NCBI GenBank assembly: GCA_016930895.1
Contig: JAFGFV010000220.1
Span: forward strand, 1 to 12,659
Source: Spirochaetales bacterium
GTDB lineage: Bacteria; Spirochaetota; Spirochaetia; SZUA-6; DRHE01
DNA length: 12,659 nt
Direction: 5' to 3'
A program made the translations under genes and the position numbers. The notes below the pieces were generated by a model. The model was not told the DNA's origin. It saw only the letters and a program-made list of their open reading frames with translations, and made no database searches. How positions within the stretch are numbered: position 1 is the first letter of the stretch; the number at the start of each line of letters is the position of its first letter. Below, piece by piece: positions 6,541 to 12,659 of the stretch.

Positions 6541-8093
6541 ATGAAAAAGTCCATGCTCTGGAGCGCCGCGTTGGTGCTGCTTGCGGGCGCTCTGTGGGCC
6601 GGCGGCGCCACGGAGCCGGCGGCAGCCGCACAAGAGGGAAGATATGGAGGGGTACTCACCAAGGCCTTTTTCGCCCCGACGAACCTGGACCCGGCCTTCC
6701 TGGCCTCGATCACCGACGACGAGATCGCCCGCTTCTGGGGGATTTCCTGGTCTACATCGACGAGGGCCTCCGCCCCGACGCCAGCCGCAGCCTCGCTGAG
6801 AGCTGGTCTTCCAGCTCTGACGGGCTCGCATGGACTTTCTTCCTGCGCAAAGGGGTCACGTTCCACAACGGCGAAAAGCTAACCTCGAAAGACGTGAAGT
6901 TTACCTTCGACCGCCTGCGCGATCCCCAGGTGGGGGCGGCGACCGTGGCCCTGTTCTCCACCATTGCCGAGATCACCACCCCTGACCCTTACACCGTGGT
7001 CTTTACCCTCAACCGGCCGGATCCTGACCTGGTCACCAACCTCGGCGACTACCACACGGTCATCACCTGGAGCGGCACCGAGGACTTCCAGAAGCAGCAG
7101 ATTGGCACGGGAGCCTTCATCATCGACACCTACCTGCCCGAGGACCGCATGACCCTGAAGCGCAATCCGAACTACTGGCGCAGGGACGCCGAGGGCAACC
7201 CCCTGCCCTACCTGGACGGGATCCAGTACATCTTCGTGGCCGAGGCCTCGGCCCAGGTCGAGGCTCTGCGGGGCGGACAGGTGGATTACCTGATCTACCT
7301 GCCCTCCGAGTACGTGCAGGCCCCCGAGGGGGACCCCGACCTGGTGGTCCATCAGAAGCCCTCCAACACCCACTACGTCGTGCGCATGCGCTCCGACCGC
7401 AAGCCCTTCGGCGACGTGCGGGTGCGCCAGGCCTTCCGTGCCGCCATCGACCGCCAGGCCATCCTCGACGGTGCCTTCCAGGGCCTGGGCGTCACAGGGC
7501 GCGACAGCTTTATCGGTCCGGCCTACGCGGACTACTACCTCGACATCCCCGAGCTGCCGCGGGATCTGACCAAGGCCAGGCGCCTGCTGGCCGAGGCAGG
7601 CTACGCCTCGGGGCTGGAGGTCACGCTGATCGCCCAGCAGGCCTCGCCCATCCCGGCCATGGCGACGATTCTCAAAGAGCAGCTGGCCGAAGCGGGGGTA
7701 ACGGTCGAGATCCAGCTCGTGCCGTCGGACGTCTACTACAGCGCCGACAATCTCTGGCTGGAGGCCGACTTCGCCATCACGGATTGGGGCGCCCGCGCCA
7801 CATTTCAACCCTATCTGGACCTGGCCTACACCTGCGAGCCCAAGTGGAACGAGAGCCACTGGTGCGACCCCGAGGTGGACCGGCTGGCCCGGCAAGCTGC
7901 CATGGTCTCCGACCGGGCCGAGCGCGCCGCGATCTACAAAAAGATCCAGCGTATCTTCATCGAACGCGGACCGCTGCTGGTGCCTTTCTTCAACAACAGC
8001 CTGTGGGGCGCCCACAAAGAGCTCAGAGGGATCGTGCCGACCAGCTACCTCGTAACGGCCGTCGATCTGGCGCAGGTGTACTTCGAGAAGTAG
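6541..8093 (+). CDS. ABC transporter solute-binding protein, family 5 (frameshifted as given)
   Basis: Periplasmic binding protein of a peptide/nickel/oligosaccharide-class importer (SBP family 5, DppA/OppA-like). It would be about 517 aa if one base is restored. Residues 1-20 are a signal peptide ending LLAGALWA, then GGATEP. No lipobox cysteine is present. Residues 34-67 (YGGVLTKAFFAP...DDEIARFWG) read in the starting frame, which then stops at 6880-6882. From 6741 the frame one base back continues DFLVYIDEGLRPDASRSLAE and on through the family blocks FHNGEKLTSKDVKFTFDRL, VRQAFRAAIDRQAILDG and IYKKIQRIFIERGPLLVPFF to TAG 8091-8093. The break lies at a run of five G (6737-6741) where six would restore the frame. 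AGGAGG precedes the ATG. It is the first gene of the operon. The substrate is not predictable. Confidence 0.85.
6737..6741 (+). other. Frameshift site in the binding-protein gene (G run, one base short)
   Basis: Codons TGG GGG ATT lead off frame. TGG GGG GAT, with one more G, joins WG to DFLVYIDEG. No classical X-XXY-YYZ slippery heptamer fits, and the homopolymer makes an indel error or simple slippage mutation the likeliest cause. Confidence 0.8.
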
Positions 8094-8102
8094 GCCCCGT
8101 CG

Positions 8103-8957
8103 TTGAGCCTTACCGCCGGCCCTCTGGCGACGCTCTGGCGGCGCCTGCGCCGGTACCCCGCGACCCTGGCGGGGTTCCTCGTGGTGGGGTTCTTCCTGGT
8201 CATGGCCGCAGCGGGCCCCCTCGTTGCCCCCTACCGTTACGCCGACCAGGTGCTCGACGAACGCCTCCAGCCCCCCTCCCGTGCTCACCTGCTGGGGACC
8301 GATCAGTTCGGACGAGACGTGCTCAGCCGCATCCTGGTCGGCAGCCGGGACGTCTACGTGGTGGCGGGATCGGGCACGCTTGTGGCCGTGCTCGTCGGAT
8401 TGACCATCGGTCTGTTGTCGGGCTACTTCGGGGGACTGGTGGACGATATCCTCATGCGCCTGGTCGACGTGCTGCTGGCCATCCCGCCGCTGCTCCTGGC
8501 CATGATCATCCTGTTCACCCTGGGGCCCTCCCGGCTCAACGTGGTCCTGGTCGTCGGCTTCCTGTACATCCCCATGGTTTCGCGAGTGGTGCGCAGCGTG
8601 GTCCTCGATCTCAAGACGCGGCAGTTCGTCGAGGCAGCCAGGCTGCGGGGGGAGAGAAACCTGCACATCATGCTCCGTGAGATCCTGCCCAACGTGCCCC
8701 CGGCCCTCGCCGTGGAGGCCTCGATGCGCTTCTCCTACGCCATCTTCCTGGTGACCTCACTGGGTTTCCTCGGCCTCGGGGTTCAGCCGCCCTCGCCGGA
8801 CTGGGGCCTGATGGTCGGAGAGGCCCGCAACTATTTCCACCAGGCCCAGTGGGCCCTGCTGGCGCCTGCGGGGACCATCGCCCTGCTGGTAGTCGGCGTG
8901 GGCTACACGAGCGACGGCCTGCGGCGCATCCTCCTGCCCGGGGGAATCGGCGCATGA
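8103..8957 (+). CDS. ABC transporter permease, DppC/OppC type
   Basis: Inner-membrane permease of the importer, 284 aa. Residues 20-40 form the first membrane segment. LLGTDQFGRDVLSRILVGSR (63-82) is the diagnostic DppC-side block. Further hydrophobic segments lie near 88-108, 118-140, 146-166, 208-228 and 250-268. The EAA loop that docks on the ATPase reads EAARLRGERNLHIMLREILP (177-196). The start is TTG at 8103, 9 bases after the binding-protein stop and in the same frame. No ATG or GTG precedes the first membrane segment, and no strong Shine-Dalgarno is visible, so reinitiation after the upstream gene is likely. The end overlaps the ATPase start as ATGA. Confidence 0.93.
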   Translation: MSLTAGPLATLWRRLRRYPATLAGFLVVGFFLVMAAAGPLVAPYRYADQVLDERLQPPSRAHLLGTDQFGRDVLSRILVGSRDVYVVAGSGTLVAVLVGLTIGLLSGYFGGLVDDILMRLVDVLLAIPPLLLAMIILFTLGPSRLNVVLVVGFLYIPMVSRVVRSVVLDLKTRQFVEAARLRGERNLHIMLREILPNVPPALAVEASMRFSYAIFLVTSLGFLGLGVQPPSPDWGLMVGEARNYFHQAQWALLAPAGTIALLVVGVGYTSDGLRRILLPGGIGA

Positions 8958-11079
8958 AGGCTCAGGGCGCAGGGCTCGAGGTGCGGGGGCTCACGGTGAG
9001 CTATCGGACCGACAGCGGCCCGCTGGACACGGTGCGCGAGGTGAGCCTCTCGATCGCCCCGGGGGAGATCTACGGCCTCGTCGGCGAGTCAGGCTTGGGC
9101 AAGACGACCCTGGCCCGAGCGATGGTGCGCTACCTCCCCGCGAACGGCCATGTCACCGCCGGCAGTGTTCGGCTGGACGGCCAGGAGCTGCTGGAGCTGC
9201 CGGGCCGGGAGATGCGCCGCACCTGGGGCTCGCGGATCACCATGGTGCACCAGGACCCGAACACGTCCATCAACCCCTCCATGCCCGTTGGAGAGCAGAT
9301 CGCCGAGATGGCCCGGGTGCACCTTGGCATGTCGCGGGCCCGGGCTGCGGCCAAGGCGGTCGAAATGCTCGGCAAGGTCCGCATCAGCGACCCGCAGACC
9401 GTGGCGCGACGCCATGCCCACCAGCTCAGCGGCGGCCAGCTGCAGCGGGTGCTCATCGCCACGGCCCTGACCACTAATCCGCGCCTGCTGATCATGGACG
9501 AACCGACCACGGCCCTGGACGTCACCACGGAGGCCGTGATCCTGGATCTGGTGCGCGAGCTGCTGAGCGAATACCGCTCGGCCGTGCTGTACATCGCCCA
9601 CAACCTCGGGGTGGTGGCCCGACTGTGCCAGCGCGTCGGTGTGATGTACGCGGGCCAGCTCATGGAAGAAGGCGGCGTGCGGGCGGTGTTCAAGCATATG
9701 CTGCATCCGTACACCCTCGGCCTGCTGGGCTCGGTCCCGCGGGTGGACGCGGACAAGCACGCCGTGACCCTGGCCACCATTCCGGGCTACATCCCGCGCC
9801 CGGACCGCCTGCCCGAGGGCTGCATCTTTGCCCCGCGCTGTCCCGGCGCCCGGGAAGCGTGCAGAGCCGCGCGTCCCTCCCTGCGCGAGGTCCAGGACGC
9901 CGGCCAAGGCGGGACCGAGGGTCCCCACCTCAGCGCCTGCCGGCGCTGGCAGGCCATGCGGGAAGCCCCGGAATCGTTCTCGGCCCCTCAGAGTCCGCGG
10001 AAGTCCAGCGCGGCTGGGGTCGGTCCGATGGTCCTCGAGGCGAGCAGGGTCCGCAAGTATTTCCCGGTGTCCGGGGCAGGGCTGCGGGAGCTCGTGCGCC
10101 GCGGCCGGCCCGTGGTGCGCGCGGTGGACGATATCTCGGTGCAGGTGCGCAAGGGCCTGACCCTGGGGATCGTCGGCGAGAGCGGATGCGGCAAGACCAC
10201 CCTGGCCCGCTGCATCGCCGGCCTGGAACGGGCCAGCGCGGGACGCTTCGAGCTGGAAGGGCTGGAGCTGCCCCGCAGCGTCTCCCGGCGTTCCCGCGAG
10301 GCCCTGCGGCGGCTGCAGATGGTCTTCCAGAACCCCGAGCCTCCCTGAATCCGCAGGTCACCGTCGGGTCGAGCGTGGGCCGCCCGGTGGCTCTGCTGGG
10401 CAACCTGCCCCGGGCAGGGGTCAAGGAGCGGGTGCGGGAGCTGCTGGAGGCGGTCAACCTGCCTGCGGAGTACGCCGGTCGGCTCCCCCACGAGCCGTCC
10501 GGCGGCGAACAACAGCGGGTGGCCATAGCCCGAGCCTTCGCCACGGACCCGGCCCTGATGATCTGCGACGAGCCGATCTCCTCGCTGGACGTGTCGGTGC
10601 AGGCTGCGCTGATGAATCTCCTGGCCGAGCTCCAGGCCTCCCACGGCACCTCCTACCTGTTCATCTCCCACGACCTGGCTGCGGTGCGGCACTTGTCGGA
10701 CTGGATCGCCGTGCTCTACCTGGGGCGCCTGTGGGAGATCGGACCGGCGCAGGAGGTCTTTGCCCCGCCGCAGCACCCGTACACCGTGGCCCTGCTCGCC
10801 GCCCTCCCGGTGCCGGACCCCGACGCGCCGGACGCATCCGATGCGCGCGACGCATCCGATGCGCCGTCTGCGCAACACCGCGTGCGGCTGCACGGCAGCG
10901 TCCCCAGTGCCACGAGGATACCCTCCGGGTGCCGCTTCCACACCCGTTGTCCGCGCAAGATCGGCGCCGTCTGCGAAACCCGGGAGCCCCCTTGGCAGGA
11001 GCACGGCCCCTCGCACCGCATCTGCTGCCACATCCCGGCGCCCGAGCTCCTGGAAAGCCAGCGGGCGGAGGTCCGCTGA
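8954..11079 (+). CDS. Fused two-domain ABC transporter ATPase, DppD-DppF type (frameshifted as given)
   Basis: Energises the importer; about 708 aa if one base is restored. Half 1 (1-340): Walker A GESGLGKT (44-51), Q-loop Gln100, signature LSGGQ (158-162), Walker B LLIMDEP (178-184), switch His216, then the oligopeptide-transporter C-terminal domain with GCIFAPRC. Half 2 starts near Met359: Walker A GESGCGKT (408-415), Q-loop Gln459, signature PSGGE (about 515-519), Walker B LMICDEP, and a second C-terminal domain with GCRFHTRC. In the starting frame translation stops at 10346-10348 after FQNPEPP. Restoring one base near 10339 gives FQNPEASLNP and an open frame to TGA 11077-11079. A low-complexity Asp/Ala/Ser insert (about 628-640) lies in the second C-terminal region. 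The ATG overlaps the permease stop (ATGA), and its own stop overlaps the next start (TGATG). Confidence 0.88.
10337..10341 (+). other. Frameshift site in the fused ATPase gene
   Basis: The sequence reads CCC GAG CCT CCC TGA. CCC GAG GCC TCC CTG, with one extra G, gives the near-universal NPEASLNP Q-loop context. Only one base is missing, and no slippery heptamer is present. The domain downstream keeps all motifs. Confidence 0.8.
10831..10866 (+). repeat. 18-bp tandem repeat, two copies, inside the ATPase gene
   Basis: GACGCATCCGATGCG occurs at 10831-10845 and 10849-10863. Each copy holds a 13-base palindrome CGCATC-C-GATGCG. The repeat is in frame and encodes Asp-Ala-Ser-Asp-Ala twice, a length-neutral expansion in a linker. 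Confidence 0.85.
11067..11071 (+). promoter_or_regulatory. Ribosome binding site of the last permease gene
   Basis: GGAGG lies 7 bases before ATG 11079, inside the end of the ATPase gene. It supports this start over any in-frame start further upstream. Confidence 0.6.
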
Positions 11080-12023
11080 TGGCGATCTACCTGCTGCGGC
11101 GCATCGGCTTCGTCGTCCTGACCCTGTTCCTCGCCTCGATCATCATCTTTGGCGCCACTCAGCTCTTGCCCGGCGACGTGGCCCAGGTGATGCTTGGCCA
11201 GTTCGCCACGGACGAGGCCCTGGCCAACCTGCGCGTTGAGCTCGGCCTGGACCGCCCTGCCTGGGTCCAGTACCTGGACTGGCTCGGGGGCTTCCTCCGG
11301 GGCGACTGGGGCGAGTCTGTGTCCGGGCGCCAGCCGGTGCGCCCCCTGGTGCTGAGCCGCCTGCGCAACTCAGCGCAGCTGGTTCTGCTGGCACTGGCCT
11401 TCTACGTGCCCGTGGGGATCCTGCTGGGCGTCGTTTTCGCCCTCAAGAGGGACAGAGCCCTGGACCAGCTGATCACGGGGCTGTCGATGGCCTTGGTCGG
11501 GCTGCCGGAGTTCGTGAGCGGCCTGCTCCTGATCAGCGCCTTTGCCTTCGGCCTGGCCGTTCTGCCGGCCAACTCGTCCATCGCCCCGGACACGGGGTTT
11601 CTCCGGGCCTTCCCCCACCTGGTGCTGCCGGCCGTTACCGTGAGCCTGACCAGCCTGGGCTACGTGACCCGCATGACGCGGGCCAGCACGATCGACGTGC
11701 TCAGCACCGACCACGTGCGGGCCGCGGACCTCAAGGGTCTGCCCCGCGGGCGGGTGCTGGGCCGGCACGTGCTTCGAGACTCCCTGCTCCCTACCGTCAC
11801 GGTCGTGGCCATGGGCATCGGCTACCTGATCGGGGGATTGATCGTGACCGAACAGGTCTTTGGTTACCCGGGGCTGGGACGCCTGCTGGTCTACGGGGTA
11901 CAGCGCAGGGACGTGGCGCTGATCCAGGCCTGCAGCACGGTCGTGGTCGCGGTGTACAGTCTCTCCAATCTGGCCGCCAACATCCTGTACTCGGTGCTCA
12001 ACCCGCGGATCCGCTACCGATAG
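11079..12023 (+). CDS. ABC transporter permease, DppB/OppB type
   Basis: Second inner-membrane permease of the importer, 314 aa. The N-terminus MAIYLLRRIGFVVLTLF leads into membrane segment 1 (about 9-29), followed by the DppB-type block LLPGDVAQVMLG (29-40) and a periplasmic loop with LGLDRPAWVQYLDWLGGFLRGDWG. More segments lie near 100-122, 132-160, 181-198, 239-259 and 284-306. The EAA loop is VRAADLKGLPRGRVLGRHVL (213-232), with the LLP end at 236-238. The start overlaps the ATPase stop by one base (TGATG), implying translational coupling. In most Dpp/Opp operons this permease precedes the DppC type and follows the binding protein; here it comes last. It forms the channel with the 8103-8957 product. 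Confidence 0.94.
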   Translation: MAIYLLRRIGFVVLTLFLASIIIFGATQLLPGDVAQVMLGQFATDEALANLRVELGLDRPAWVQYLDWLGGFLRGDWGESVSGRQPVRPLVLSRLRNSAQLVLLALAFYVPVGILLGVVFALKRDRALDQLITGLSMALVGLPEFVSGLLLISAFAFGLAVLPANSSIAPDTGFLRAFPHLVLPAVTVSLTSLGYVTRMTRASTIDVLSTDHVRAADLKGLPRGRVLGRHVLRDSLLPTVTVVAMGIGYLIGGLIVTEQVFGYPGLGRLLVYGVQRRDVALIQACSTVVVAVYSLSNLAANILYSVLNPRIRYR

Positions 12024-12041
12024 GGCGCATCGCCATAGGCG

Positions 12042-12081
12042 CAGCGCCTCGACGCTGCCGGCCGGCTTCCGTCGAGCGCTG
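12042..12081. terminator. Candidate bidirectional terminator hairpin
   Basis: CAGCG-(C bulge)-CTCGACG pairs with CGTCGAG-CGCTG: 12 pairs, one bulge, 15-base GC-rich loop. It sits in the 59-base gap between convergent stops. There is no T tract on either side, so intrinsic termination is uncertain; it may instead block 3' decay or act with Rho. Confidence 0.45.
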
Positions 12082-12082
12082 G

Positions 12083-12659
12083 CTACGCGGGGGTGACCGC
12101 GGGGGCGCTATGAAGCTGCCGTTCCAGCTCCATGGGACTCAGGTCCTTCGATGAGAACACGTAGTCAGGCTGCACGGAGCGGATGGGCAGATCGAGAGCC
12201 AGCCGCTTTCGTCCTCCCCCGGTAAGATTCAGGAGAACCAGATCCCCGCTGCCTATGCTCCTCTGGCGTGCGGCCCGGACCAGACCGGCCACCGCCACGT
12301 CGGCTGCAGGATCGAGATCGCATCCCTCCAGCGACTCGAACAGCCAGCCGGCCAGCAGCGCCTCCTCGCTGGTCACCGCGTATGTCTGTCCGCCGCTGTC
12401 CCTGAGGGCGTCGTAGACACCGCCGGAGACCGCGTAAGGAGGCTTACGGTTGCTCAGGGACGAGGAGTGCAGGCGACCGATCCGCGCCTTGGCCTCTCGT
12501 TCCTCCATCCGCGCGAGCTCCCTCGACCCGCGTCCCCATGCTTCCGCTATGGGAGCGTAGGGTTCGTTCTGCACCAGATGGAGCTTCATCGGCTTACTCC
12601 CGTAGCTTCCATCCAGCAGCAACCGGCGGCTCATCTCCCAGGCGCCGATGGCGCCCGCC
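12083..12659 (-). CDS. PLP-dependent enzyme, cysteate synthase/threonine synthase-like (C-terminal part)
   Basis: The frame is open to the window edge, so only the last ~190 residues are here. An in-frame ATG at 12634 gives a 183-aa product but is internal: the codons before it (12635-12658) read AGAIGAWE and continue the homology. Visible blocks are MKLHLVQNEPYAPIAEAWGRG, PPYAVSGGVYDALRDSGGQ, EEALLAGWLFESLEGCDLDP and DLVLLNLTGGGRKRL. The last, together with the QNEPYAP block, resembles the C-terminal half of cysteate synthase and threonine synthase, fold-type II PLP enzymes. Cysteate synthase makes L-cysteate from O-phosphoserine and sulfite. Threonine synthase uses O-phosphohomoserine. The PLP lysine lies outside the window, so the reaction cannot be fixed. 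The gene is convergent with the importer operon. Confidence 0.75.
   Translation of the reverse strand, partial: AGAIGAWEMSRRLLLDGSYGSKPMKLHLVQNEPYAPIAEAWGRGSRELARMEEREAKARIGRLHSSSLSNRKPPYAVSGGVYDALRDSGGQTYAVTSEEALLAGWLFESLEGCDLDPAADVAVAGLVRAARQRSIGSGDLVLLNLTGGGRKRLALDLPIRSVQPDYVFSSKDLSPMELERQLHSAPAVTPA

Noticed and set aside
6737..6741. Programmed -1 frameshifting to express the binding protein
   Set aside because: No slippery heptamer in the zero frame and no reason for recoding in this family; a lost G is simpler. The same holds for the site at 10337-10341.
6879..8666. Long - strand open frame (595 codons) opposite the binding protein and permease
   Set aside because: His/Gln/Gly-rich shadow translation; the + strand carries clear SBP family 5 and permease motifs.

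Overview
This is a GC-rich stretch (about two thirds G+C, strong GC3 bias) from a bacterium with an outer membrane. Several products carry Sec signal peptides, and a complete peptide/nickel-class ABC importer is encoded with its binding protein. The binding protein's N-terminus, an uncleaved-looking leader followed by a Gly-Gly-Ala-Thr-Glu stretch and no lipobox cysteine, is a style I associate with Spirochaetota. The RibA and SDR proteins would also fit a halophilic or alkaliphilic gammaproteobacterium. I do not commit to a phylum. The promoters I can see are sigma-70-like with 17-bp spacers.

Layout. Positions 1-102 hold the C-terminal end of a + strand gene of unknown function. Its 3' end overlaps the convergent - strand gene. 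From 4568 down to 65 a - strand cluster reads ribA (GTP cyclohydrolase II), a secreted histidine phosphatase (ATGA overlap with ribA), a short-chain dehydrogenase relative that lacks the catalytic tyrosine, and a large PEP-synthase-like phosphotransferase. The last has the three-part layout of rifampicin phosphotransferase (ATP-grasp, helical middle, swivelling His domain) and no PEP-binding barrel. Divergent from ribA (4695-5714, +) is a renalase-like FAD oxidoreductase. Convergent to that is a small exported DOMON-domain protein (5749-6303, -). The 34-base gap between these two convergent genes is filled by a 14-bp tandem repeat.

The second half (6541-12023, +) is one ABC importer operon in the unusual order binding protein, DppC-type permease, fused two-domain ATPase (DppD-like plus DppF-like in one chain), DppB-type permease. 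The genes are tightly packed (9-nt gap, ATGA overlap, TGATG overlap), so co-transcription is very likely. As given, two of the four genes are broken by single-base losses: one in a G run in the binding protein (6737-6741) and one in the second ATPase domain (10337-10341). All downstream motifs are intact in the shifted frame, which points to sequencing error or very recent mutation. After a hairpin at 12042-12081 the window ends inside a convergent - strand gene, the C-terminal part of a fold-type II PLP enzyme resembling cysteate synthase/threonine synthase.

The left half looks like a flavin/redox neighbourhood: RibA commits GTP to riboflavin, and an FAD enzyme, a Rossmann-fold SDR relative and a possible haem-binding DOMON protein lie beside it. 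This joint role is inference from proximity. I saw no rRNA, tRNA, CRISPR array or insertion sequence, and no intergenic stretch above 240 bases.
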